From positions 1 through 64,000 of the forward strand of contig JAUXQH010000121.1 in the NCBI GenBank assembly GCA_030685065.1: a stretch of 64,000 nucleotides of DNA, written 5' to 3'. The number at the start of each line of letters is the position of its first letter. The first letter of the stretch is position 1. This stretch comes from Pseudomonadota bacterium (GTDB taxonomy: Bacteria; Myxococcota_A; UBA796; SXON01). The position numbers and the translations under genes are program-made. Positions 42,647 through 51,224 of the stretch are shown here, in pieces. The notes under the pieces are model-generated. The model was not told where the DNA came from. It made no database searches and saw only the letters and a program-made list of their open reading frames with translations.

Positions 42647-43393
42647 ATGGCCATTCGCAGGCACGTTGTTATCACAGGTGGGGGGCGCGGCATCGGCGCC
42701 GAGATCGCGCGGCGTTTCGCCGCCTTGGGTGACCGCATCACCGTCCTGTCGCGCACCCGCGACGAGGTCGAGAAGATCGCGGACGAGGTCGGCGGCTACG
42801 GCATCCGTTGCGACGTGGGGGAGCCCGCCAGTGTCGAGGCCGCCTTCATGGCAGCCGGCCCGGTCGACATCCTCATCAACAACGCCGGCGTGGCGCGCTC
42901 GTCGCCCGTCCTCAAGACGGACGTGCGCGTGTGGGAGGAGCACCTCAAGGTGAACCTCACCGGCTCGTTCCTCTGCTCGCTCAAGGTGCTCCCGAGCATG
43001 GCGAGCCGCGGCAAGGGCCGCATCATCAACATCTCGAGCGTCGCCGGCCTCAAGGGGTATCCGTACCTCGCGGCGTACTGCGCCTCGAAGCACGGCCTCA
43101 TCGGGCTCACCCGCGCGCTCGCCGCCGAGTACGCCGACAAGGGCGTCACGGTGAACTCGATCTGCCCCGGGTACGTCGATTCCCCGCTGCTCACCGGCGC
43201 GATCCAGAACATCGTCGAGAAGACCGGCCGCACGGTCGACGAGGTCCGGTCGGAGCTCGAAGCCCAGAACCCGCAGCGCCGCTTCCTCGAGGCCTCCGAG
43301 GTCGCGTCGATGGCGGTGTTCCTCGCCTCGGATGACGCGCGTGGCGTCAACGGCCAGGCGATCCCCATCTGCGGCGGCGCGCTGAACGTCTGA
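42647..43393 (+). CDS. SDR-family 3-hydroxyacyl-CoA / 3-oxoacyl reductase-like enzyme
   Basis: A 248-residue short-chain dehydrogenase. Cofactor site TGGGRGIGAEIA (~10-21), NNAG (~83-86), catalytic Ser in NISSVAG (~135), Y-C-A-S-K (~149-153) and the post-catalytic CPGYVDSPL loop. Full length for the FabG/3-hydroxybutyrate dehydrogenase type. In this operon it most likely acts as the 3-hydroxyacyl-CoA dehydrogenase of a beta-oxidation-like sequence. The ATG at 42647 has GGAG 6 bases upstream; the GTG 18 bp earlier would precede the predicted transcript. Stop and next ATG overlap by one base (TGATG). Confidence 0.88.
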   Translation: MAIRRHVVITGGGRGIGAEIARRFAALGDRITVLSRTRDEVEKIADEVGGYGIRCDVGEPASVEAAFMAAGPVDILINNAGVARSSPVLKTDVRVWEEHLKVNLTGSFLCSLKVLPSMASRGKGRIINISSVAGLKGYPYLAAYCASKHGLIGLTRALAAEYADKGVTVNSICPGYVDSPLLTGAIQNIVEKTGRTVDEVRSELEAQNPQRRFLEASEVASMAVFLASDDARGVNGQAIPICGGALNV

Positions 43394-43788
43394 TGGACGG
43401 CCCGGTCGAACCACCGGGCTGGGCCCGGCCCCGGGGCTACAGCAACGGCTACCGGCTGGGAAACCAGCTGTTCGTGGCCGGGCAGATCGCGTGGGACGCG
43501 GAGCAGCGGCTGGTCGGCGTGGGTGACTTCGGCGCCCAGTTCGATCGCGCGCTGGCGAACGTCCGCGCGGTCCTCGACGCGGCGGGCGTCTGGCCCGAGC
43601 GTGTCGGCCGGGTGACCATCTACGTGACCGACAAGCGCGCCTACCTCGCGGCGCTCCCAGCCGTGGGGGCGGCGTGGCGCGCCCATTTCGGGCGGCACTA
43701 TCCGGCGATGGCGCTGGTGCAGGTCGCGGATCTGCTGGAGGAGGGCGCGATGGTGGAGATCGAGGCGACGGCGGTGTGCCGTGACTGA
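43393..43788 (+). CDS. RidA/YjgF-family protein lacking the canonical Arg
   Basis: A 131-residue RidA-fold protein: GNQLFVAGQIAWD near residue 27, the VRAVLDAAG helix, VTIYVTD strand and HYPAMALVQVADLLEEGAMVEIEATAV at the end. RidA hydrolyses reactive enamines and imines using an Arg in the P-A-R-S motif (Arg105 in E. coli). Here that position reads P-A-M-A, so it belongs to a non-archetypal Rid group and cannot use the standard mechanism. It sits between the SDR and the crotonase; a role with an aminated CoA intermediate is possible. Confidence 0.85.
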   Translation: MDGPVEPPGWARPRGYSNGYRLGNQLFVAGQIAWDAEQRLVGVGDFGAQFDRALANVRAVLDAAGVWPERVGRVTIYVTDKRAYLAALPAVGAAWRAHFGRHYPAMALVQVADLLEEGAMVEIEATAVCRD

Positions 43789-44584
43789 AGCTCCCCCGGC
43801 ATCCCCGGCCCTGCCGTTCAAGGTCGAGCTCGCGGACGGCGTGGCCGTCGTGACGCTGGACCGTCCCGAGCGCCTCAACGCCCTGACCTTCGCCGTCTAC
43901 GAGGCGCTCGCCGCCTGGTTCCGCGCGCCGCCCGAGGGCACGCGCGCCGTGGTCATCACCGGCGCGGGCAAGGGCTTCTGCTCCGGTGGGGACGTCGACG
44001 ACATCATCGCGCGGCTGTTCGAGCTCGACGCGGCGGGGCTGCTCGCGTTCACCCGCAAGACCGGTGAGCTCGTGCGGGCCATGCGCGCGTGCCCCGCGCC
44101 CATCCTCGCGGCCATCAACGGCGTGGCGGCCGGTGCCGGCGCCATCATCGCGATGGCGAGCGACCTGCGCATCGGCAGCACCGGCGCGCGCGTGTCGTTC
44201 CTGTTCAACAAGGTCGGCCTCTCCGGCGCGGACATGGGCGCCTGTCACCTGCTCCCGCGGATCGTGGGGCACGGGCGCGCCGCCGAGCTGCTCTACCTGG
44301 GGGACGTGATCGGCGCCGACGAGGCGTGGCGCATCGGATTTCTCAACCGGGTGGTCGCCCCCGAGGCGCTCCTGGCCGAGGCGATGGCGATGGCGCGGCG
44401 CATCGCCGACGGTCCGACGTTCGCGAACGGCATCACCAAGACCCAGCTCGACCGCGAGATGGACGTCTCGCTCGACGCCGCCATCGAGATGGAGGCGCAG
44501 GCGCAGGCGATCTGCATGCTCCACCCGGACTTCCGGGAGGCGCACGTCGCCTGGAAAGAAAAGCGCCGCCCTCGGTATCAGTGA
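43781..44584 (+). CDS. Enoyl-CoA hydratase/isomerase (crotonase) family enzyme
   Basis: A 267-residue crotonase. Oxyanion-hole segments GKGFCSGGDVDD (~64-75) and NGVAAGAGAIIAMASDLRIG (~109-128), then FNKVGLSGADMGACHLLPRIVG. In the last block the position of the usual first catalytic Glu (PEIxLG) appears to be Lys by eye, so the chemistry may differ from plain hydration. The KVGLSGADMGA variant is one I associate with aromatic-CoA clusters (memory, not a search). The GTG start overlaps RidA by 8 bp. Probably hydrates or cleaves a ring-derived CoA ester. Confidence 0.88.
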   Translation: MTEAPPASPALPFKVELADGVAVVTLDRPERLNALTFAVYEALAAWFRAPPEGTRAVVITGAGKGFCSGGDVDDIIARLFELDAAGLLAFTRKTGELVRAMRACPAPILAAINGVAAGAGAIIAMASDLRIGSTGARVSFLFNKVGLSGADMGACHLLPRIVGHGRAAELLYLGDVIGADEAWRIGFLNRVVAPEALLAEAMAMARRIADGPTFANGITKTQLDREMDVSLDAAIEMEAQAQAICMLHPDFREAHVAWKEKRRPRYQ

Positions 44585-44607
44585 ACGGTCCACCAAGGGG
44601 GAAGGGG

Positions 44608-45117
44608 ATGACGCGCTCTGTTTTTGCCTCGGTCCTCCTCGCCGCCGCGGCGTGCAGCCGCCCCGAGCAGCCCGCACCCCCGCCGCTTCCGCCAGCGCCC
44701 ACGCTCGCGTGGATCGGGGACGTGAAGCCCTGGTACTGCGGCACCGAGCCGCTCCCCGCGAAGGTCCGTGCGGACGGCGTGGCGACGCCCCAGGTGCGGG
44801 ACGTGGCGCTGAAGATCATGCCCGGCGCCGAGTCCTTCACCGTCATCTACGCGGCCGCCAACGGGCCCGACAAGGCGGTCGGCACGATGACGCGGTTCGC
44901 CGTCGGCGCCGAGCGCACGGCGACCCTGCGGTGGGAGAACGACCAGAAGCAGAAGGGGGACGCCGTGCTCGCCTTCTCGCCCGACTACTCGAGCGTCACC
45001 GTGACCTGGACCGCCGCGGTCACCCCGCCCGGCACCTCGCCCGTCCCGCTGGCGCCGGCCCCCCTGGCCGCCACGTCCGGCGCCTCCGGTTGCGTCGCCG
45101 GGCCGATGATCCGGTGA
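44608..45117 (+). CDS. Small lipoprotein, unknown
   Basis: A 169-residue protein with a lipoprotein signal: MTRSVFASVLLAAAAC, Cys at residue 16. A Pro-rich linker (QPAPPPLPPAP) and a small beta-rich domain with two further Cys (WYC, GC near the end) follow. No family recognised. Strong purine-rich ribosome site before ATG 44608. It interrupts the run of CoA enzymes, 23 bp after the crotonase and 33 bp before the dehydrogenase, so it is probably co-transcribed though functionally unrelated on its face. Confidence 0.7.
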   Translation: MTRSVFASVLLAAAACSRPEQPAPPPLPPAPTLAWIGDVKPWYCGTEPLPAKVRADGVATPQVRDVALKIMPGAESFTVIYAAANGPDKAVGTMTRFAVGAERTATLRWENDQKQKGDAVLAFSPDYSSVTVTWTAAVTPPGTSPVPLAPAPLAATSGASGCVAGPMIR

Positions 45118-45150
45118 GCGCGATCCAGTAAACGGGTAGACTTGCGGCCC

Positions 45151-46200
45151 ATGCTGACCGACCGCTACCCCTACTTTTTCGGCCCTGCCCACGCCGCGCG
45201 CGAAGCCACCGCCGCGGCCTTCCGCGCCACCGGCACCATCCACGAGCGCGTGGCCGGCCTCGCTGGCGCCGGCCTCCTCGAGCCCACCGACGTGCGCGGC
45301 CTCGCCGTCACCCGCTGGCACCTCGCGCACGCCGACGCCCTGACGGACCTCGCGTTCATCGTCCAGGAGCTCGGCACCTTCCCGCTGGTCACCGCCGGGG
45401 GCTTCGCCGACGTCGTCACGGACGCGCGGGCCGGCCGCTCCGTCGTCGCCTTCGGGCTCACCGAGCCGGACGCCGGGAGCGACGTACGCGCGCTCGCGAC
45501 GCAGGCCGTGAGGCATGGCGACGGCTACCGCCTGACCGGCGTCAAGCACTTCATCTCCAACGCGCCCGACGCCGACCGCGCGACGGTGTTCGCCCGGTTG
45601 GACACGGGCTCGCCGCAGGAGACGATTGCCTGCTTCCTCGTCGAGGGCCCGGCGGCTACGCCGCAGCGGGTCGCCGGGCACTCCATCGGCCGCTTCGATT
45701 TTCTGGACACGCCCGCGCGGCTCGTCTCCCTGAAGGGCCTCGGCCTCGCGTTCGCCACGCTCGAACGGTGCCGTCCGACCGTGGGCCTCGCGGCCATGGG
45801 GATGGCGCAGCGCGCTTTTGACGAGACCGTGCGCCACGTGAACACGCGTCGCCAGTTCGGGGCGCCCCTCGCGGCCATGCCGGTCGTGCAGTCGCGCGTG
45901 GCGGACATGGCGCTGGAGCTCGAAGCGGGCACGCTCACCGCGTTGCATGCCTGCTGGCGCCGGGACACCGCCGGCCTCGGCGAGCGCACGGGCTACGAGA
46001 GCGCCATCGGCAAGGTGACGGCCACGGAGGCCGCGCAGCGCATCATCGACACGGCCGTGCAGCTCCACGGCGGCCTGGGAGTAGAGGAGGACAGCGTGGT
46101 CCAGAAGCTCTACCGCGACATCCGCCCGCTCCGCATCTACGAGGGCGCCACCGACGTGCTCAAGACCGTCATCGCCGGGCGATGGCTGGAGGGATCGTGA
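45151..46200 (+). CDS. Acyl-CoA dehydrogenase
   Basis: A 349-residue FAD enzyme. Flavin/substrate blocks AFGLTEPDAGSDV (~100-112) and LTGVKHFISNA, the RRQFGAPLAAMPVVQ helix, VQLHGGLGVEEDSVVQKLYRD and the catalytic Glu in LRIYEGATDVLKTVI. It is shorter at the N-terminus than the ~380-residue norm (the first alpha domain is compact). It oxidises an acyl- or cyclic acyl-CoA in the operon's pathway. ATG 45151 is chosen over a TTG 9 bases upstream. The stop overlaps the ligase GTG. Confidence 0.9.
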   Translation: MLTDRYPYFFGPAHAAREATAAAFRATGTIHERVAGLAGAGLLEPTDVRGLAVTRWHLAHADALTDLAFIVQELGTFPLVTAGGFADVVTDARAGRSVVAFGLTEPDAGSDVRALATQAVRHGDGYRLTGVKHFISNAPDADRATVFARLDTGSPQETIACFLVEGPAATPQRVAGHSIGRFDFLDTPARLVSLKGLGLAFATLERCRPTVGLAAMGMAQRAFDETVRHVNTRRQFGAPLAAMPVVQSRVADMALELEAGTLTALHACWRRDTAGLGERTGYESAIGKVTATEAAQRIIDTAVQLHGGLGVEEDSVVQKLYRDIRPLRIYEGATDVLKTVIAGRWLEGS

Positions 46201-47726
46201 CCCCCGTTTCCCACTCCGCCTCTGGCGGGAACCTCGCCGCCTATTTCCTCGATCACAACCTGCCGACCCGTCGTGACAAGGTGGCGCTCCGCTACCGCGA
46301 CGAGGCCTGGACCTTCGGCGAGATGGCGGAGGGGAGCTGTCGCTACGGCACGCACCTGCGCGCGCTCGGCGTCCGCGAAGAGGACCGCGTCCTCTTGGCG
46401 CTGGAGGACACGCCCGACTTCGTGATGGCGTGGTTCGGCGTGGTGCGCATCGGCGCGGTGGTCGCGATGATGAACCCCGGCGTGCCCGAGAAGGACTGGT
46501 CGTACTACCTGCGCTACACGCGGGCGCGCGTGCTCGTCACCACGTCCGCGTTCGCCGACGCCAACGCCGCCGCGATCGAGGAGGCGCTCGGCCGCCAGCT
46601 CTCGGCGGTGATCCGGGTGGACGCCGATCGGGAGGCGCTCCGCGCCCGCTCCGCCGAGTGCCCCTACGGCGACACCGGGCCCGACGATCCGGCGGTGTGG
46701 CTGTTCTCGTCGGGCTCCACCGGCGCGCCCAAGGCCTGCGTGCACGCCGCGGGTGACTTCATCTTCAACACCGAGAGGTACGCGAAGCAGGTGCTCGGCA
46801 TCCGCGAGGACGACGTGACGCTCGGCGTCCCCAAGCTGTTCTTCGGCTACGCGACGGGCACGAACCTGATGTTCCCATGGGCCGTGGGCGCGACCACGTG
46901 CCTGTACTCGGAGCGCGCGACGGTCGAGGAGGTGATCGCCAACATCGAGCGCTACCACCCCACGATCGTCACCAACGTCCCCACCATGATCCACCGGATG
47001 TTGGAGCACCCGCGCTGCGACACGATGGATCTCTCCTCGATCCGCCTCGTGCTCTCCGCGGGAGAGGCGCTCCCGGCCGAGCTGTACACGCGCTGGATGC
47101 GACGCACGGGCGTCGAGATCCTCGACGGGATCGGCTCCGCGGAGCTGTTCCACATCTACATCACGAACTACCCGGGGGACGTTCGCGTCGGCACGCTCGG
47201 GAAGCTCGTGCCCGGGTACGAGGCGAAGATCGTCGGGGACGACGAGCGCGCGGTGCCCGTGGGCGAGATCGGGACCCTGTGGGTGAAGGGGGCGTCGAAC
47301 GCCATCTGCTACCACCAGGACCGCGCGAAGAGCCGCGAGACCTACCGGGGGGAGTGGACCACCACCGGCGACCAATTCTGCCAGGACGCGGAGGGGTACT
47401 TCGTGTACTGCGGCCGTGCCGACGATCTGCTCAAGGTCGGCGGGGTGTTCGTCTCCCCCGTCGAGGTGGAGAACTGCCTCCTCACGCACCCGTCCGTCCG
47501 CGAGTGCGCGATCGTCGGTGTGGAGCGCGAGGGGCTCACGACGACCGTGGCCTTCGTGGTCGCGACCGGGGAAGGGGACGAAGCCCTCGGCCGCGCGCTG
47601 CAGGAGCACGTGAAGTCCCGCCTCGCGCCCCACAAGTACCCGCGATCGGTGCGGTTCCTGGACGTGCTGCCGCGGAACGATCGGGGCAAGGTCGCGCGCG
47701 CCGAGCTGAAGCGGCTCTGCGGATGA
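46197..47726 (+). CDS. Benzoate/2-aminobenzoate-type CoA ligase
   Basis: A 509-residue AMP-forming ligase. The P-loop-like A3 motif is VWLFSSGSTGAPKACVH (~170-186), A5 GIGSAELFHIYI, A7 TTGDQF, A8 FVYCGRADDLLKVGGVFVSPVEVE and the A10 Lys in RNDRGKVARAEL. The GSAELFHIY block and overall sequence follow the benzoate-CoA ligase family. It activates the aromatic acid as a CoA thioester, the entry step. The GTG at 46197 has GGAGG 5 bases upstream and overlaps the dehydrogenase stop; an in-frame ATG 15 bp earlier lacks a site. Benzoate, 2-aminobenzoate or a hydroxylated relative are possible substrates. Confidence 0.9.
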   Translation: MTPVSHSASGGNLAAYFLDHNLPTRRDKVALRYRDEAWTFGEMAEGSCRYGTHLRALGVREEDRVLLALEDTPDFVMAWFGVVRIGAVVAMMNPGVPEKDWSYYLRYTRARVLVTTSAFADANAAAIEEALGRQLSAVIRVDADREALRARSAECPYGDTGPDDPAVWLFSSGSTGAPKACVHAAGDFIFNTERYAKQVLGIREDDVTLGVPKLFFGYATGTNLMFPWAVGATTCLYSERATVEEVIANIERYHPTIVTNVPTMIHRMLEHPRCDTMDLSSIRLVLSAGEALPAELYTRWMRRTGVEILDGIGSAELFHIYITNYPGDVRVGTLGKLVPGYEAKIVGDDERAVPVGEIGTLWVKGASNAICYHQDRAKSRETYRGEWTTTGDQFCQDAEGYFVYCGRADDLLKVGGVFVSPVEVENCLLTHPSVRECAIVGVEREGLTTTVAFVVATGEGDEALGRALQEHVKSRLAPHKYPRSVRFLDVLPRNDRGKVARAELKRLCG

Positions 47727-48481
47727 GGCTCGCCGAACGGCACTCTCCCCTCGCCGGGCTCGCGGGCGCCTGGGCGCTGCTCCCGCTCGGCTCGTGCGAG
47801 GCCCACGGGCCCCACCTCCCGCTGGACACCGATGTCCGCATCTCCGAGGAGATGGCCCTGCGGGCCGCACGGCGGCTCACGAACCGGGGCATCCCCGCCG
47901 TCGTGCTGCCGACCGTGCCATACGGCGTCACGACGAGCGCCGGCCCGTTTCCGGGCACCCTCACCATCCCGGAGAGCGTCGTCACCGCCTTGATCACCGA
48001 GATCCTCGTCTCCGCGGCCGCGCAGGGCGCCGTGGGCCTGGTCCTCGTGAACTCCCACTTCGAGCCCGCGCACATCGACGCGCTCTTCAAGGCCGCCGAC
48101 GCCGCGCGCGCCCGCACCGGCCTCCCCGTGGTCTACCCCAACCTCGCGTCCCGTCGATACGCCGCCCGGCTCGGACCGGAGTTCGAGTCCGGCGCCTGTC
48201 ACGCCGGCTCGTTCGAGACCTCCCTCGTGCTGGCGGTGCGGCCCGACCTGGTCTCCGACGCGCGGAGCGGCCTCCCCGAGGTCGCGATCGATCTCGCCGC
48301 CGCGCTGCGCGCCGGGGCCAAGGACTTCAAGGAGATGGGCGCCACGGAGGGCTACTTCGGGCAGCCCCACGCGGGCTCGGCGGAGGAGGGGGACACGCTG
48401 TTCGAGGAGATGGCGCTCATCCTCGAAGAGGCGGTGCTCTCTGGCGTTTCAGGGGCGCGCACGACGAACGCGGGCGTGTAA
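47723..48481 (+). CDS. Creatininase-family metal-dependent amidohydrolase
   Basis: A 252-residue protein of the creatininase fold. Metal ligands: the E-x-H-G-x-H-L-P-L-x-x-D motif (SCEAHGPHLPLDTD, ~27-40) and HAGSFETS (~153-160) with the conserved Glu. The usual NGHGGN loop reads NSHFEP, a variant. Relatives hydrolyse cyclic amides (creatinine, formylpyrimidines). Here it may open a ring intermediate or act on an amide product. ATG overlaps the ligase stop (ATGA), so it belongs to the catabolic operon and is its last clear member. Confidence 0.88.
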   Translation: MRLAERHSPLAGLAGAWALLPLGSCEAHGPHLPLDTDVRISEEMALRAARRLTNRGIPAVVLPTVPYGVTTSAGPFPGTLTIPESVVTALITEILVSAAAQGAVGLVLVNSHFEPAHIDALFKAADAARARTGLPVVYPNLASRRYAARLGPEFESGACHAGSFETSLVLAVRPDLVSDARSGLPEVAIDLAAALRAGAKDFKEMGATEGYFGQPHAGSAEEGDTLFEEMALILEEAVLSGVSGARTTNAGV

Positions 48482-48529
48482 GGAACCTCTTCCTCCACCC
48501 GTTGTCCCACCCAACACTCGGAGCCTCCC

Positions 48530-49009
48530 ATGTCCGCCCTTCCTCGTCTCGGCGCCCTCGGCGCCCTCGCGGCGCTCGTGTTCTCGCCCTCGGCACGCGC
48601 GGGGGCTCCCCCGGCCCCCGCCGCGAAGGTGCCGGTCGAGATGTCGTTCGTGACGGAGCGCGGCGCGGAGGGCCTCGTGGTGCGGATGTACGCGCACAAC
48701 ACCAGCAAGTCCGTCGTGAAGATCGACGACAACCCCTCTCTGCGGAGCGCTGGCGTCCGCGCGGCCGACGGCACGCTCACCGAGCTCGACATCCTCCCGA
48801 CGATGGAGATGATGAGCCGCTCAGGCCCGCGACGCGTCTGGATGCCGGTCCAGCCGGGCGAGACGCTGCTCGTGGGCTCGGCCACGTTGATGATGGACAA
48901 GGACGCGAAGCTGCCCGTGGGCGGGCTCGAGCTCTCCGTGAGCGTGATGACCCCCGAGGCGTCGAGCGTCGTCCAGCAGACGGTCGTGTTGGGCGAGCCC
49001 GGCGTGTGA
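48530..49009 (+). CDS. Exported Ig-like protein, unknown
   Basis: A 159-residue protein with signal peptide (MSALPRLGALGALAALVFSPSARA). The mature domain is a small beta-sandwich (VEMSFVTERGAEGLVVRMYAHNTSK, RRVWMPVQPGETLLVGSATLMMD, LSVSVMTPEAS). No known family. GGAG precedes ATG 48530, 48 bp after the creatininase gene. Its TGA overlaps the GTG of the next gene, which precedes the cyclase pair, so it may be the first gene of the cyclase unit. Confidence 0.7.
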   Translation: MSALPRLGALGALAALVFSPSARAGAPPAPAAKVPVEMSFVTERGAEGLVVRMYAHNTSKSVVKIDDNPSLRSAGVRAADGTLTELDILPTMEMMSRSGPRRVWMPVQPGETLLVGSATLMMDKDAKLPVGGLELSVSVMTPEASSVVQQTVVLGEPGV

Positions 49010-49929
49010 GCGCGCTCGAGGCCTGGCTCGGCGGCCTGCGCGACTGGGTGGACGCCGATGGGCGGCCGCTGGGGGAGCGCGCGTCGCCGCTGTACCCGCC
49101 GGATACGCGTCGCGTCGCGTGCCCCTACGCCGGTAGCCGCGAGGGCCGGCCGATGAACGTGACGTCGCTCGCGCAGGTGCGCCCCCACCGGGAACGAAAC
49201 CTCGCGACGCTCGCGGCGGCGTGCGGGCCCTCGCCCACGGTCGCCCGCCTCCTCCAGGGCTGCTCGGCGCTCGTGGCCCTGCCGGTGGCGAGCCGACTCG
49301 CGTCGCCGGACGCCCCGATCCCGGTCGAGGTCGCCGCCCTCTACAAGACCACCATCGGCTTTCACCAGCTCCTCGTCTCGCTCCTCCTCGACACCGAGGC
49401 GCTCGCAGGGACGCCCGCCGCCGAACTCGACGGCGCCGAGGCGCTGCTCGCCGCGCTGGAGGCCGGCGGCTGGTTGGTCGGGCAGGTCGAGGTCTGCGCC
49501 GGCGCGCCAGCGGACATCGCCGCCACCTGGGATGTGCTGACGGGCCGCCGTCCCGCCCCCGCCGTGGAGCCGTACCCGACCGGGCTCGGGCCCTGGGCCA
49601 CGGAGGCGACCGGCCTCGGCGTCGCGCTGGTGCTCGCCACGGCCGACCTCCTCACGCGGGGCAACCGCGAGGGCCTCGATGGCTTCGGCGCCCCGGAGCC
49701 TCCCGTCGCGGAGTGGCCGCTGGGCGCGAGGTTGTGGCGCCAGCGCCCCACGCCGTGGCTGGTCGCGGCGACAGCGCGCGCGGATCGCACCGCAGCATTG
49801 GCGCCGAGGCTGTTCGAGGTGTGCCCAGCCTCCGTCACGCGGTTCGTGGAGGAGGCGCCGCGGGTGCGGGACCATCGGGAGCTGGAGGTGCTCTTCCGAA
49901 GCGTGGCGGAGGGGGTGTCGGGGCGATAG
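49006..49929 (+). CDS. Helical protein of unknown function upstream of cyclases
   Basis: A 307-residue protein, mostly helical, without signal peptide or clear membrane helix. Features visible: HRERNLATLAAACGPSPTVARLLQG, VAALYKTTIGFHQLLVSLLLDTEAL and a Trp/Pro-rich last third. I recognise no family. The start is GTG 49006, overlapping the stop of the exported protein (GTGA); its own stop is 8 bp before the first cyclase start, so it is co-translated with the cyclase pair and may be a regulator or partner. Confidence 0.65.
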   Translation: MSALEAWLGGLRDWVDADGRPLGERASPLYPPDTRRVACPYAGSREGRPMNVTSLAQVRPHRERNLATLAAACGPSPTVARLLQGCSALVALPVASRLASPDAPIPVEVAALYKTTIGFHQLLVSLLLDTEALAGTPAAELDGAEALLAALEAGGWLVGQVEVCAGAPADIAATWDVLTGRRPAPAVEPYPTGLGPWATEATGLGVALVLATADLLTRGNREGLDGFGAPEPPVAEWPLGARLWRQRPTPWLVAATARADRTAALAPRLFEVCPASVTRFVEEAPRVRDHRELEVLFRSVAEGVSGR

Positions 49930-49937
49930 ACGCCGCC

Positions 49938-51224
49938 GTGCCCTCGCCCTTCGCCCGTCTCCGACTGACTTTTCCCGATCCCGCGCTCGAGCGGGACTGG
50001 TGGATCTGGTTCGCCGCCGAGCGCGCCCGGGTGATGCGCAGCGGCGCGGTCGTCCTGCTCGGCGCGATGGTCCTGTTCATCCCCTTCGACCGGGAGATGT
50101 ACCCGGAGACCTCGGGCAAGCTCCTCGTCATCCGGCTGTTCACCCTCGCGTTGATGCTGCTCGCGGTCCCCTCCCTGTTCGGGCCCCGCTCCAAGGAGCT
50201 GCTCGCCGACCACGGCCAGGAGCTGATCCTCTACGTCTGCCTCGTGACGTTGACCGGCCTCGCCGCGATCGGGTGGGTGGTCGCCCCCGTCGTGACCGAC
50301 GAGCGCGCGTACGCGCCGCTGATGGCGCTGTGCCTCACCGTCGCCGGGCTCTACAGCGGGACCGGGCTCCGGTTCCGCTACGCGGCGCCGCTCTCCCTGT
50401 TCGTGACTGCCCTGTTCGCGCTGGTGGTGGAGCTGCGCGCGCACCCGCCCCCCGGCTACGGCCTCGCCGTCCTCACCTTCGGCGTGGGGGTCAACGTGCT
50501 CGGGCTCGTGGTCTCCTGGTCGATGGAGCACCACGGCCGCCGCGCGTTCCAGCGCGCCCGGGAGCTCGACCACGAGCGGCGGCGCTCCCAGGCCCTCCTC
50601 CTCAACGTCATGCCGCGCGCCTACGCGGAGCGGCTCGCGGCCGGCGGCGGCGCGTGTGTCGACCGCCTCCCCGACGCCACCGTGCTCTTCGCGACGGTCG
50701 TCGGCTTCGACGAGGCCACCGCGGACCACCCGCCGATCCAGATCGTCGTGTTGCTCGATCGACTCGTCGCGACGTTCGACGCGCTCGCCACCGTCGAGGG
50801 AGTCGAGCGCATCAAGACCATCGGCGCGACGTACATGGCCGCGGCCGGCGTCACCGGCGCGCGGGCGGACCACGCCGAGGCGGCCACCCGGCTGGCGCTC
50901 GCCCTGCGCGACGCCACGCGCAACGCCGCACGGCGCGAGGGCCTGCAGCTCCAGCTGCGGGTCGGCGTCTGCTCCGGCCCCCTCGTGGCCGGGGTCATCG
51001 GCCGCACCCGCTTCGCGTTCGACTGTTGGGGGGACACCGCCAACGTGGCCGCGCGGCTCGACGGGTCCGGGGAGCCGGACCGCGTGCAGGTGAGCGCGTC
51101 CACGGCCGCGAAGCTGGGCGCGGCCTACGTCATCGAGCCGCGCGGCGCCGTGCTCCTCAAGGGGAAGGGCGCGGTGGAGACGTTCTGGGTGGAGCGCGCG
51201 GAGCCCGCCGGGGAGGCCGCGTGA
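49938..51224 (+). CDS. Six-helix class III cyclase, C2-like half (no metal Asp)
   Basis: A 428-residue membrane protein: six helices (about 33-50, 62-81, 96-118, 125-144, 148-166, 174-195), a short connector helix (200-225) and a class III cyclase domain (~240-425). The two metal-binding Asp of active cyclases are replaced: T253 in LFATVVGF and A297 in RIKTIGATYM. The residues supplied by the C2 half of animal adenylyl cyclase are all present: adenine-binding Lys293 and Asp362, transition-state Asn369 and Arg373 (FDCWGDTANVAARLDGSG). The TIGATYMAA stretch is strikingly close to mammalian C2. Alone it should be inactive. First usable start is GTG 49938. The stop overlaps the next cyclase (GTGA). 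Confidence 0.9.
   Translation: MPSPFARLRLTFPDPALERDWWIWFAAERARVMRSGAVVLLGAMVLFIPFDREMYPETSGKLLVIRLFTLALMLLAVPSLFGPRSKELLADHGQELILYVCLVTLTGLAAIGWVVAPVVTDERAYAPLMALCLTVAGLYSGTGLRFRYAAPLSLFVTALFALVVELRAHPPPGYGLAVLTFGVGVNVLGLVVSWSMEHHGRRAFQRARELDHERRRSQALLLNVMPRAYAERLAAGGGACVDRLPDATVLFATVVGFDEATADHPPIQIVVLLDRLVATFDALATVEGVERIKTIGATYMAAAGVTGARADHAEAATRLALALRDATRNAARREGLQLQLRVGVCSGPLVAGVIGRTRFAFDCWGDTANVAARLDGSGEPDRVQVSASTAAKLGAAYVIEPRGAVLLKGKGAVETFWVERAEPAGEAA

Noticed and set aside
42571..42953. Alternative open frame starting at an ATG in the leader of the SDR gene
   Set aside because: Out of frame with the clear SDR, low-complexity, and upstream of the predicted promoter.
41552..44677. 1041-codon antisense open frame across the hydrolase and catabolic genes
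   Set aside because: Shadow of well-supported plus-strand enzymes.
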